Assembly: GCF_005893125.1 (NCBI RefSeq)
Contig: NZ_VCJS01000003.1
Coordinates: 90,011 to 154,010 of the forward strand
Length of the DNA stretch: 64,000 nt
Reading direction: 5' to 3'
DNA from: Nonomuraea basaltis
Lineage (GTDB): Bacteria; Actinomycetota; Actinomycetes; Streptosporangiales; Streptosporangiaceae
The notes below the pieces were generated by a model. It ran no database searches, was not told the origin of the DNA, and worked only from the letters and a program-made list of their open reading frames with translations. Below, one piece after another: positions 34,848-43,534 of this stretch (position 1 is the first letter of the stretch; each line of letters starts with the position of its first letter). The position numbers and the translations under genes are program-made.

Positions 34848-36043
34848 GATGTCTCTTTCAAGGGCAGCGCCTCTTTCGCCAGAACCGTCTCATTCAACGG
34901 CGACGTCTCCTTCAGCGGAAGCTCGGCGCGTACGGTGAAACCGCCTTCGGGGCGGGGCTCGGCACGCAGCCGGCCGCCGAGGGCCGTCACGCGCTCACGC
35001 ATGCCGAGCAGGCCCACGCCGGGCACGGGCGGCGCGTCCTTGCTGGCCGTTCCGTCGTCGTCCACCTGCACGATCAGCTCTTCGCCCGCGTAGTCGACGC
35101 GTATCGCCGCCGTGGCTCCGCCCGCGTGCCTGGAGACGTTGGTGAGGGCCTCCTGGACGATACGGTACGCGGCCCGGTCAACCTCGGCGGGCAACTCGCG
35201 GCGTACGCCGGAGATCGTCACTGTGGCCGGCAGGCCGGTCGAGCGGGCCCGCTCCACCAGGTCGCCGAGCCGGTCGAGCCCGCTGGCCGGCGCCTCGCCA
35301 TCGGAGGAGCCGTCGGCGTCGCGCAGCACCTCCAGCGTGGCGCGCAGCTCGCGCATGGCGTCGCTGCTGGCCTCCTGGATCGCCAGCAGCGCTGCGGGCA
35401 CCTCCTCGCCGCGCTTACGGGCCAGGTGGACGGCCACCCCGGCCTGGACCTTGATGATCGAGATGCTGTGGGTGAGCGAGTCGTGCAGCTCTCTGGCGAT
35501 GCGCAGCCGCTCCTCGCCCGCGCGGCGCCGGGCCGCCTCCTCGCGGGTGCGCTCGGCCTCGGCGGCGCGCTGCTCGGCCTGCTCCAGGTACGCGTGCCGG
35601 TGCCGGGTCACCGTCGCCGCCACGCCGGCCGCCAGGAACCAGCCGACCAGCAGTGCGGTGTTCCGGAGATTCTGCCCGCTCCCGTCGGCGTCGGGCAGGT
35701 TCACCGCCAGGCCGGCGCCCAGGAACACCGCGCTCGCCAGCGCCGCGGCCAGCCGATGGTCGGCCCTGACCGCGGCGAACACCGACACCAGCACGGGAAA
35801 GGCGGCCGGTGGGCCCGGCTCGGCGTGCGCCGCGTACACGAGCATGCAGGCCGTGCTGACGACCAGCGGCACCAGGGGCGCCCGGCGCCAGGCGACCAGC
35901 ACGAGGGACCCGACGAGGACTGCCGCGAGATCGAGCGCGCTCGCGCCCGGCGTGCCGAGCACGGTGGCCGACAGCATGACGGCGACCACCGCGGCGAGCG
36001 CGCCGTCCATGGCGAGCGGCCGCCACCGGTCCACAGAGCTCAT
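34844..36043 (-). CDS. NarL-type sensor histidine kinase
   Basis: A 399-residue membrane kinase. About five transmembrane segments span residues 15-150, followed by a short coiled coil with 'RAAEAERTREEAARRRAGEERLRIARELHDSLTHSISIIKVQAGVA', which contains the HisKA_3 phosphoacceptor His, and an HATPase_c domain ('YRIVQEALTNVSRHAGGATAAIRVDYAGEELIVQVDDDG' and 'GVGLLGMRERVTALGG'). It has no extracellular sensor domain, so it likely senses through its membrane segments. An odd C-terminal tail repeats a short motif (LPLKETS, SPLNETV, LPLKETS). Pairs with the overlapping response regulator gene. Confidence 0.93.
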   Translation of the reverse strand: MSSVDRWRPLAMDGALAAVVAVMLSATVLGTPGASALDLAAVLVGSLVLVAWRRAPLVPLVVSTACMLVYAAHAEPGPPAAFPVLVSVFAAVRADHRLAAALASAVFLGAGLAVNLPDADGSGQNLRNTALLVGWFLAAGVAATVTRHRHAYLEQAEQRAAEAERTREEAARRRAGEERLRIARELHDSLTHSISIIKVQAGVAVHLARKRGEEVPAALLAIQEASSDAMRELRATLEVLRDADGSSDGEAPASGLDRLGDLVERARSTGLPATVTISGVRRELPAEVDRAAYRIVQEALTNVSRHAGGATAAIRVDYAGEELIVQVDDDGTASKDAPPVPGVGLLGMRERVTALGGRLRAEPRPEGGFTVRAELPLKETSPLNETVLAKEALPLKETS

Positions 36044-36209
36044 TCCTGCAGATTAGGGTCTTTCCCGGCCGAGATCCTCCGCAGGAGGGCGTAATCCGTC
36101 ACTACTTCCGGTGTAGTACGTCCCGCTGATTCCGCCTCGCGGGCGTAGGGACAGAAGCATCCCCGGGCACGACGACCGCTGACCAGCCTGAATACCACCA
36201 TGTCCGGTT

Positions 36210-37220
36210 ATGGAGACGATCCAGAGCAGGGGCCAGTTCCGCTACGTCACCCCCGTGCCGCCGCAGGCGGCGACCGGGCGAGTCGCTCAGGTCTACGCGC
36301 AGCTCGCGGAGGACTTCGGCATGGCGCGCATGGCCGTCTTCCTGACGCTGTCGCCGTCGGCGGAGGTGCTGGCGGCGACCTGGGCCATGCTGCGCGAGTC
36401 GCTGCTCTCCGGCAACGCGGCGCGCGCCGGCAAGGAGGTCGTGGCGCTGGGCGTGTCGATGGCCAACAAGTGCCCGTTCTGCGTGGCCGCGCACACGACG
36501 CTGCTGCACGCGACCGGCGACCACCGGCTGGCGGAGACGATCGCCGCCGGTGGCACGCCGTCCGATCCCGCGCACGCCAGACTGCTGGCCTGGGCCAAGG
36601 AGCGGGGCGGGATCGCGGGGCCGTTCGAGGCCCGGCACGCCCCCGAGTACATCGGCACCGCGCTGATCTTCCACTTCATCAACCGCATGGCCTCGGCGCT
36701 GCTCACCGACAACCTGCTCCCCGGCAACCTGCAGAAGTCCCGCCTGGTCAGAAGCGTGGGCGGCCGGGTGATGGCCCGTGCGGTACGCAGGCGGCTGCCC
36801 CCGGGCGCGAGCCTGCCCCTGATCGCGGACCTGCCCGGGAGCCCTGAATCCGCCTGGGCGGCGGGCACCCCGATCGCCCCTGCCTACGCCGCGCTCAGGG
36901 CCGTAGCCGGGGACGGGGGCGCGCTGCTCGGGGACACCGCCCGGGCCGCCGTCACCGACACCGTCGCCGCCTGGGACGGCGAGCACCCGCCGATGGGCAA
37001 CGCCTGGCTGGGCGGACTGCCCGAGGAGGATCGGCCGGGAGCCAGGCTGGCGCTGCTCGCGGCGCTCGCGCCGTACCGGGTCACCGACGCCGACGTCGCC
37101 GCCTGGCGCGGCTCCAGAACGGACGAGGACCTGGTACGGCTCTGCGCGTTCGGCGCGATCACGGCCACGGAACGCGCCGAGACCCTCATCACCGAAGCAC
37201 TCGCAGGAGAACGATCATGA
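36210..37220 (+). CDS. Carboxymuconolactone decarboxylase/AhpD-fold protein
   Basis: A 336-residue protein with an AhpD-like core. The redox CxxC motif is in 'MANKCPFCVAAHTTLL' (about residues 88-96), the usual place of catalytic Cys-x-x-Cys plus His in alkylhydroperoxidase AhpD proteins. The C-terminal half (about residues 190-336) is helical and also resembles a CMD-like fold without cysteines, so this may be a fused pair. It begins an operon: its TGA overlaps the ATG of the next gene (ATGA), and that gene likewise overlaps the multicopper oxidase gene. The AhpD-type chemistry and the copper oxidase suggest oxidative or copper stress (inference). Confidence 0.85.
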   Translation: METIQSRGQFRYVTPVPPQAATGRVAQVYAQLAEDFGMARMAVFLTLSPSAEVLAATWAMLRESLLSGNAARAGKEVVALGVSMANKCPFCVAAHTTLLHATGDHRLAETIAAGGTPSDPAHARLLAWAKERGGIAGPFEARHAPEYIGTALIFHFINRMASALLTDNLLPGNLQKSRLVRSVGGRVMARAVRRRLPPGASLPLIADLPGSPESAWAAGTPIAPAYAALRAVAGDGGALLGDTARAAVTDTVAAWDGEHPPMGNAWLGGLPEEDRPGARLALLAALAPYRVTDADVAAWRGSRTDEDLVRLCAFGAITATERAETLITEALAGERS

Positions 37221-37609
37221 CTGCACACCAGACCGTCGCCCCCACTTCCTGGACCATGCAGGCGCTCCGAGCCGTGGTGGTCCTGCACGTCGTCGCGCTG
37301 CTGTTCCAAGCCGTGACGGCAGGACTGCTGCTGTCCTCGCCTGGCGGCCGGGCGTTGCACATGTCCTCGGGAGTCGCCCTGGCCGTCATCGGCCTCCTGC
37401 ACCTCGTCGTGGCGATCACGGTGTGGCGGCCGGGCGGCGGGTCGCCGCGGTTCATCGTCCCGGCCGCGTTGTTGCTGGCCCTGACGATTGTGGCGGCGAT
37501 ACTCGGCGAAGCGGGCGTGAAGACCGTTCACCTGCCGCTCGGGGTGCTGCTGTTCGGCGGCGGCGTCGCGCAGCTCTTCAGGGTCCTTGCGCGACCGGGC
37601 GCGGCATGA
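37217..37609 (+). CDS. Four-helix membrane protein in the multicopper-oxidase operon
   Basis: A 130-residue hydrophobic protein with four predicted transmembrane helices (about 17-40, 47-68, 78-96, 102-122) and no recognisable motif beyond that. It overlaps both its neighbours by 4 bp (ATGA junctions at 37217-37220 and 37606-37609), so it is made together with the AhpD-like protein and the multicopper oxidase. It may anchor or feed electrons to the oxidase, but nothing in the sequence shows that. Confidence 0.8.
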   Translation: MTAHQTVAPTSWTMQALRAVVVLHVVALLFQAVTAGLLLSSPGGRALHMSSGVALAVIGLLHLVVAITVWRPGGGSPRFIVPAALLLALTIVAAILGEAGVKTVHLPLGVLLFGGGVAQLFRVLARPGAA

Positions 37610-39066
37610 CCCCGACCAGGCGCGACGCGCTGCGCCTGCTCGGCCTGGGCGCGGTGGCGGTGGCGGCGGTGCCCGGCTGCTCACTGGTCGCCGGCACCCC
37701 GCAGCCGCAGCTTCTGGCCGGCGCGGCGCCTCTGCCCAAGCCGTACGCGGTGCCACTGCCGGTCCCCGAGATCGCCAAGCCCGTCCGCAGCGCGGGCGGG
37801 GCCGACTTCTACGAGCTGGCAGAGCGGGCGGCGGAGGTGGAGCTGGTGCCCGGACTGCGTACCCAGATATGGGGATACGGCGGGCAGTTTCCCGGTCCGA
37901 CCATCCAGGCGCGCAGCGGCCGGCGGACCGTCGTGAAACTGATCAACCAGCTCGGCCAGCCGACCGTGCTGCACCTGCACGGCGGGCACACCCCGCCGGA
38001 GTCCGACGGCTTTCCGACGGACCTGGTGGCGCCGGGGGCCTCGCGCGAGTACGTCTTCCCGCTGGAGCAGCGGGCCGCCACGCTCTGGTACCACGACCAC
38101 CGCATGGACTTCACCGGGCCGCAGGTCTGGCGCGGGCTGGCCGGGATGTTCCTGGTGCGCGACGCCGAGGAGGAGGCGCTGCCGCTGCCCGCCGGGGAAA
38201 GGGACGTGCCGCTGCTGATCTGCGACCGGTCGTTCGCCGCCGACGGCGCCCTGCTCTACCCGGCGTTGAGCGACCGGCCCGGGGTGCAGGAGGGCTACAT
38301 GGGGGGCGTGCTCGGCGACGTGATCCTGGTGAACGGGGCGCCATGGCCGGAGCTGCGGGTGGCCAGGGCCCGGTACCGGCTGCGGCTGTGCAACGGGTCC
38401 AACGCCCGCGCGTACGAGCTGACCACCGGCGGCCCGATGGTCCAGATCGGCAGCGACGGCGGCCTGCTGAGCGCGCCCCGCAGGGTGCGGCAGATCCGGC
38501 TGTCCCCCGGCGAGCGGGCCGACGTGGTCGTCGACTTCTCCGCCTACAAGCTCGGCCAGTACGTCGAGCTGCGGAATCTGGCGGGGGAGGGCGCGCAGGC
38601 AAGGGTGATGCGGTTCGCGGTGGACCGCGACGAGCCCGACGACTCGACGGTGCCGGCCCGGCTGTCCACCGTCGAGGCGCTCGATCCCGGCAAGGCGACG
38701 GTGACGCGGGACTTCGAGTTCAGCAGCGGCAGCATGCACGGCGGCACCGGCTGGCTGATCAACGGCAGGCCGTTCGACCCCAAGCGCATGGAGGCCAGGC
38801 CCAAGCTCGGCGACATCGAGGTATGGCGGCTGACCAGCGACGTCGCACACCCGGTGCACCTGCACCTCGACCACTTCCAGGTGCTGTCGGTCAACGGCGA
38901 GCGGCCGGCGGGGCCGCCGGAGTGGAAGGACACCGTCGAGCTGCGCGACGCCCAGACCGTCGAGATCGTCACCCGGTTCACCGACTACCGGGGGCGCTAC
39001 GTGCTGCACTGCCACAACCTCGAACACGAGGACATGGCGATGATGGCGGGTTTCGAAGTCGTATAG
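37606..39066 (+). CDS. Tat-exported multicopper oxidase lipoprotein
   Basis: A 486-residue three-domain laccase-like oxidase. It has a twin-arginine motif (TRRDALRLLG, residues 4-13) and a lipobox ending in C25 ('AVPGC'), so it is folded in the cytoplasm and anchored outside as a lipoprotein. The four copper-binding motifs are present in order: HLHG (123-126), WYHDH (161-165), HPVHLHLDHF (about 415) and HCHNLEHEDM (about 467). Relatives oxidise cuprous ion, phenols or metals, with oxygen reduced to water. The ATG at 37606 overlaps the stop of the membrane-protein gene, so a longer upstream frame is rejected. A molybdopterin enzyme gene follows after 32 bp. Confidence 0.95.
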   Translation: MTPTRRDALRLLGLGAVAVAAVPGCSLVAGTPQPQLLAGAAPLPKPYAVPLPVPEIAKPVRSAGGADFYELAERAAEVELVPGLRTQIWGYGGQFPGPTIQARSGRRTVVKLINQLGQPTVLHLHGGHTPPESDGFPTDLVAPGASREYVFPLEQRAATLWYHDHRMDFTGPQVWRGLAGMFLVRDAEEEALPLPAGERDVPLLICDRSFAADGALLYPALSDRPGVQEGYMGGVLGDVILVNGAPWPELRVARARYRLRLCNGSNARAYELTTGGPMVQIGSDGGLLSAPRRVRQIRLSPGERADVVVDFSAYKLGQYVELRNLAGEGAQARVMRFAVDRDEPDDSTVPARLSTVEALDPGKATVTRDFEFSSGSMHGGTGWLINGRPFDPKRMEARPKLGDIEVWRLTSDVAHPVHLHLDHFQVLSVNGERPAGPPEWKDTVELRDAQTVEIVTRFTDYRGRYVLHCHNLEHEDMAMMAGFEVV

Positions 39067-39098
39067 ACCGTTCGGCGGACGGCGCTCACAATCAGGCC

Positions 39099-41375
39099 AT
39101 GGGAGACGTATATGTGGGCGCGAAGACGCCGCGACGGGAAGACGCCAGGCTGCTGACCGGCCGGGCCAGGTACGTCGGCAACGTCCGGCTGCCGGGCGCC
39201 GTGCACGCGTACGTCGTCCGCAGCCCCGTTGCCCACGGCCGGCTGCTCGGCTGCGACGCCAAGGCGGCCTGGGCGGTCGAGGGCGTCCTCGACGTGATCA
39301 CCCCGGCCGACGCCGCCGGCCTGCGCCTGGCCTGCGTTCACCTGGCGCCGGACCAGCGGATGAGCTCGTACCGGGCGCTGGACGACGCGATCAGGTACGC
39401 CGGCCAGCCGCTCGCCGTCGTCGTCGCCCGCACCCCCGAGGCCGCCAGGGACGCCGCCGACCTGGTCGATCTGGAGCTCGACGAGCTGCCCGCCACGGTC
39501 GGGATCGAGCGGGCGCTGGAGGACGACGCCCCGCTGCTCTACCCGGACTGGGGCACGAACGTGCTCACCGACTTCACGCTCGGCGACGCCGACTGCGCGG
39601 CCGCCGTCGAAGGGGCCGAGCACGTCGTCGAGATGACGTTCCGGATGGGCCGCGTTTCGCCGCACCCGATGGAGCCGCGCGGCGTGGTGGCGGCCTACGC
39701 GGACGAGGAGCTGACCGTCCACATCTCCACCCAGTCGCCGCATCACGTGCGCGAGCACCTGGCGGACGCATTCGGGCTCTCCCACGACCGGGTACGCGTG
39801 ATCGGCGGCGACACGGGAGGCGGGTTCGGCGGCAAGGAGCACCTCTATCCCGACGAGGCGCTCATCTGCCTGGCCGCGATGCGGCTGGGCCGCCCGGTGA
39901 GCTGGACGGAGTCGCCCGGCGACCGCCTGCTGGCCACGCTCCCCGCCCGGGCCGCCGTGCACCGGGCGCGGCTGGCGCTCGACGGTGCGGGGAGGTTCAC
40001 TGCCCTCCAGGTGGACGTGCTCGCCGACCTCGGCGCCCACCCGTCGAACTCCGGCCCCTCGACGGCCGCGGTGACGGCCACGCTGCTGCCCGGCCCCTAC
40101 CGCTTCGACCAGGTCGCGGTACGCGTGCGCGGCGTCGTCACCAACACCACGCCCATCGGCTCCTACCGCGGCTTCGGCCAGCCCGAGGGCACGCTGACCA
40201 GGGAGCGGCTGATCGACGAGGCGGCGCGCAGGCTGGGGATCGACCGGATCGAGCTGCGGCTGCGCAACCTGCTCGAGCCGGACGAGCTGCCGTACACGAC
40301 GCGCGTCTACCAGCGCTACGACTCGGGCGACTACCCGCGCGCGCTGCGTACCCTCCGCCACCTGGTCACGCCCGTGGAGAAGGACGACGGGCGCAGGCGC
40401 GGGATCGGCTACTCCTGCCACGTGGAGAGCACCGGGTTGGGGCCGTCGATGGGTCTCAAGGCCATGGGCATCCTGTCCGGTGGCTACGAGACGGCGATTC
40501 TGCGCATGGAGCAGGACGCGTCCGTGGTCGTGTCGTCCGGGGTGGCGGCGATCGGGCAGGGCATCGAGACGGCGCTGGCCCAGCTCGCCGCCGACCGGGT
40601 GGGGGTGCCGATCGACCGGGTGCGGGTGGTGCTGGGGGACACGGCGGCGACGCCGTACTCGGGGGTCGGGTCCATCGCCAGCCGCGCGCTGGCGGTCGGC
40701 GGCGGGGCGCTCACCCAGGCCGCCGCCCGGCTGCGCGACAAGCTCGTGGCCCTCGCCGCGCACCGGCTGGAGGCCGCGCCCGCCGACCTGGAGATCGCCG
40801 ACGGCGCCGTGCGGGTGAAGGGCGACCCGCAGGCGTCCGTGACGCTACGCGAGCTCGCCACGTCCGCGTGGCGCGGATGGGACCTGCCGGAGGGCGTCTC
40901 GCCTGGGCTGGAGGAGCGGGTCAGCTACGACCCGGCCGGCTACACCTACGCCTACGGGGCGCACGCGGCCGCCGTGGCCGTCGACCCGGAGACGGGGGCG
41001 GTCGAGGTGGAGCGTTACTGGGTGGTCAACGACGCCGGCGTGCTGGTGAACCCGGCGGTGGTGGAGGGCCAGATCCAGGGCGGCGTGGCCCAGGGGATCG
41101 GCGAGGCGCTCACCGAGGAGATCGTCTACACCGCCGACGGGCAGCCGATCACCGACTACCTGCTGCCGACCACACGGGAGATCCCGGACATCCAGGTCGT
41201 GATGCTGGAGACGCCCTCGCCGATCACGCCGGGCGGTATGAAGGGCGTAGGGGAGGCGGGCACGATCGGCCCGCCCGCCGCCATCGCCAACGCGGTGGCC
41301 GACGCCCTCCCGGAGATCGCCGGAAAGATCACCGACGTGCCGCTCACGCCGTCATCCCTGTGGTCGCTCATGTAA
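39099..41375 (+). CDS. Xanthine-dehydrogenase-family molybdopterin-binding subunit (orphan large subunit)
   Basis: A 758-residue large subunit of the xanthine oxidase/CO dehydrogenase family. Motifs: 'RREDARLLTGRARYVGNVRLPG' at the start, the molybdopterin loop GGGFGGKE (about 240), 'IGSYRGFGQPEGTLTRERLIDEAARRL' (about 352) and the catalytic-Glu motif 'GGMKGVGEAGTIGPPAAIANAV' (about 710). It lacks the AYRCSFR loop of true CO dehydrogenase. The FAD and [2Fe-2S] subunits that normally sit beside it are absent from the window, so it either uses subunits encoded elsewhere or is a remnant. It lies 32 bp after the multicopper oxidase gene, on the same strand. Confidence 0.9.
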   Translation: MGDVYVGAKTPRREDARLLTGRARYVGNVRLPGAVHAYVVRSPVAHGRLLGCDAKAAWAVEGVLDVITPADAAGLRLACVHLAPDQRMSSYRALDDAIRYAGQPLAVVVARTPEAARDAADLVDLELDELPATVGIERALEDDAPLLYPDWGTNVLTDFTLGDADCAAAVEGAEHVVEMTFRMGRVSPHPMEPRGVVAAYADEELTVHISTQSPHHVREHLADAFGLSHDRVRVIGGDTGGGFGGKEHLYPDEALICLAAMRLGRPVSWTESPGDRLLATLPARAAVHRARLALDGAGRFTALQVDVLADLGAHPSNSGPSTAAVTATLLPGPYRFDQVAVRVRGVVTNTTPIGSYRGFGQPEGTLTRERLIDEAARRLGIDRIELRLRNLLEPDELPYTTRVYQRYDSGDYPRALRTLRHLVTPVEKDDGRRRGIGYSCHVESTGLGPSMGLKAMGILSGGYETAILRMEQDASVVVSSGVAAIGQGIETALAQLAADRVGVPIDRVRVVLGDTAATPYSGVGSIASRALAVGGGALTQAAARLRDKLVALAAHRLEAAPADLEIADGAVRVKGDPQASVTLRELATSAWRGWDLPEGVSPGLEERVSYDPAGYTYAYGAHAAAVAVDPETGAVEVERYWVVNDAGVLVNPAVVEGQIQGGVAQGIGEALTEEIVYTADGQPITDYLLPTTREIPDIQVVMLETPSPITPGGMKGVGEAGTIGPPAAIANAVADALPEIAGKITDVPLTPSSLWSLM

Positions 41376-41525
41376 CCAAAAAGTAACCAGAATTTTCCGT
41401 CGAAGCTTCGACCCGAATGGCTTTCCTGTGCGTACAAGTTTCGACAGCCGCCTACGCCAACCCACAGGCAGGCACTCTTGTTGAACGAGACGCGCATTCG
41501 CTGCCCCGGCCAGGAGAGAGAAGCC

Positions 41526-41993
41526 ATGACCACGCTGCGATCAGCTCGGAGGAGCCCGGTGCAGTACGTGTGGTCGCTGCGCGAGGACGCCCAGACGGTC
41601 GGTCGCGCACGAGCGATCATTCGCGATGAATTGTCGGCCCTTGCCCTTTCTCCTGACTTCATCGACGACGCCGTGCTCATGGTGAGCGAATTAGTGACAA
41701 ATGCCTTCATGTACGGCGACAGTCCTTATGAACTGATCCTCCACATAGACGCCAAAGAGATCATGTGCGTCGTGGTGGACGGCAGTCCGATCCTGCCCGC
41801 ACCGTCGCCTCACGACCTGCAGGCCGAGCACGGGCGCGGGCTGCGCATCATCGCCAGGCTCTCCGACGGCTTCTACGGCTGTCACCCCCAGCGCTACGCC
41901 AGTCACCCTGACCTCGTCGGCAAGGCCACCTGGTTCGCGCTCCCTCGCGCGGGCGTGGCCGGCACCGTCGTGCCGATCAGGGCCGGAACATAA
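41526..41993 (+). CDS. HATPase_c anti-sigma-type regulatory ATPase
   Basis: A 155-residue single-domain ATPase of the RsbW-like anti-sigma/serine kinase group common in actinomycetes. The N box is 'VSELVTNAFMYGDSPYELILHI', the G1-like region 'CVVVDGSPILPAP' and the G2 box 'AEHGRGLRIIARLSDGFYG'. Such proteins bind a sigma factor and phosphorylate an anti-anti-sigma partner; neither partner is encoded nearby. The ATG at 41526 has AGGAGAGA nine bases upstream, better than the TTG at 41478. The 150-bp gap upstream contains a direct repeat GTAACC-AAAAA-GTAACC (41374-41390) of unknown meaning. Confidence 0.88.
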   Translation: MTTLRSARRSPVQYVWSLREDAQTVGRARAIIRDELSALALSPDFIDDAVLMVSELVTNAFMYGDSPYELILHIDAKEIMCVVVDGSPILPAPSPHDLQAEHGRGLRIIARLSDGFYGCHPQRYASHPDLVGKATWFALPRAGVAGTVVPIRAGT

Positions 41994-42107
41994 CCCCGCG
42001 TTCACCAAGAAGTCAGGACTTCCAGCAAGATCGCGGATAAGGTGTCAGCCGCAAGCCGGGGATGATCTTCGTTGAAATGGCGGGACCCGGCCGTTCTGGA
42101 GGCTGAA

Positions 42108-43448
42108 TTGTCTGGCTGGAACCTTCGTACCGGTGCGGCGATCACCACGTTCGCGCTCGCGGCCACGACGGTCGGGACGGGCGCCGCGTCGGCGGTCGTC
42201 GCGACCGTCTACTACGTGGACGCCGTCAACGGCAGCGACTCGGCGGCGGGCACATCCGCCGCCACCGCGTGGAAATCGCTCACCAAAGCATCGACGGCGC
42301 CCTTAGCCCCCGGCGACAAGCTGCTGCTGAAGCGCGGCAGCACGTGGCAGGGCCAGCAGCTCACGCTCGGCAGGTCCGGTACGTCCGCCGCCCCGATCGT
42401 CGTGGACTCCTACGGCACGGAAACCGCCAAGCCCGTGATCACGGGCCACGCCGAGGCCTGCGTGAGCCTGGAAGGCGCCCACATCGAGGTCTACAACCTG
42501 CAGGTCGGCCAGCCCACGGACGGCGCGCGCTGCACGTGGGCCGGGATCAAGGTCACGGGCAACGACAACGTCATCGAGCGCAACTACATCACCGGTGCCG
42601 CCGCCGGCGTCTACATCGAGAAGAAGGTGCTCTACACGGCGGTGACGGCCAACGACTTCGTCGACAACAACTACATGAGCAAGCTCACTGAGGTGCCGAA
42701 GAACGACGACTCCGGCGCGTTCGCGATCCTCGTCCAGGGCGACTACTCCAACATCGGCTGGAACGAGATCCGCGGCTCGGACGCCTTCAGCCACGACTAC
42801 GGGAGGGACGGCGCGGCCGTGGAGATCTTCCTCGGCTCGGGCAACCGCATTCACCACAACATCGCGATGGACAACGAGACCTTCACCGAGCTGGGCACCA
42901 GCAAGGAGGTCAACACCGACGGCACCCCCGTCGACCCTGACGGGACCTCGGGCAACGTCTTCGAGTACAACGTGATCGGCGGTCCGGCGACCCAGGCCGG
43001 CCTGGTCACCAGGGGCCCGCAGGAGCCCGGCCAGGAACCCGACCCGAACGGCCCCGTCCTCGGCACCGTCTTCCGCAACAACACCCTGCGCCTGACCCAC
43101 GCCGACTCCCAGGGCGTCATCTGCGACGCGGCCTGCACCAACGCCCACCTGTCGGTGTCGCAGAACATCGTCCAGGCCGTGCGCAAGACCGCCTACGGCC
43201 CTCAGGTGACCGACAGCCACCACAACGTGTTCTACGGCGCCGGCCAGCACCAGATGGGCGGCGCGAACAACGTCACGGCGGACCCGCTGTTCGACCTCAC
43301 CGACCCCGAGCACCCACTGAGCCTGCGCGCCGGCAGCCCCGCCATCGACCTCGGCGTCACGCGGTTCAGCGACGACGACGTGACCGGGCGGGCGATCGAC
43401 GGCAGCGACGGTCCGGTCGACGCCGGGGCGTACGAATACGACAAGTGA
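42108..43448 (+). CDS. Secreted right-handed beta-helix protein
   Basis: A 446-residue exported protein. The TTG at 42108 with GGAGG six bases upstream gives a clean signal peptide ('LRTGAAITTFALAATTVGTGAASAVVA'). The mature part is a right-handed parallel beta-helix with repeated Asn-ladder turns ('NDNVIERNYITGAAAGVYIE', 'GNRIHHNIAMDNET', 'GNVFEYNVIGGP', 'VFRNNTLRL') and ends in 'SPAIDLGVTRFSDDDVTGRAIDGSDGPVDAGAYEY', typical of pectate-lyase-like and choice-of-anchor beta-helix proteins. A polysaccharide-binding or -cleaving role is likely; no catalytic residue set can be assigned. It stands alone. Confidence 0.85.
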   Translation: MSGWNLRTGAAITTFALAATTVGTGAASAVVATVYYVDAVNGSDSAAGTSAATAWKSLTKASTAPLAPGDKLLLKRGSTWQGQQLTLGRSGTSAAPIVVDSYGTETAKPVITGHAEACVSLEGAHIEVYNLQVGQPTDGARCTWAGIKVTGNDNVIERNYITGAAAGVYIEKKVLYTAVTANDFVDNNYMSKLTEVPKNDDSGAFAILVQGDYSNIGWNEIRGSDAFSHDYGRDGAAVEIFLGSGNRIHHNIAMDNETFTELGTSKEVNTDGTPVDPDGTSGNVFEYNVIGGPATQAGLVTRGPQEPGQEPDPNGPVLGTVFRNNTLRLTHADSQGVICDAACTNAHLSVSQNIVQAVRKTAYGPQVTDSHHNVFYGAGQHQMGGANNVTADPLFDLTDPEHPLSLRAGSPAIDLGVTRFSDDDVTGRAIDGSDGPVDAGAYEYDK

Positions 43449-43534
43449 GCCTTTAGCGAGAGGAGTTTTGTCGCCGCCGTCCTCTACGCTCCCGAGCAAT
43501 TGATCAAGCCCTGCCGATCTGGAGAAGCGCGGAC

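Noticed and set aside
37587..39098. An upstream extension of the molybdopterin subunit through the multicopper oxidase gene
   Set aside because: The frame is open but composition is shadow-like; similarity to the family starts at the ATG at 39099, and the oxidase gene is intact in another frame.
39099..41375. True aerobic CO dehydrogenase (CoxL)
   Set aside because: The AYRCSFR active-site loop is absent and the medium and small subunits are missing, so only the wider xanthine-dehydrogenase family is supported.
41374..41390. GTAACC direct repeat as a regulator site
   Set aside because: Only two 6-bp units, partly at the end of the preceding gene; no known regulator matches and chance is likely.
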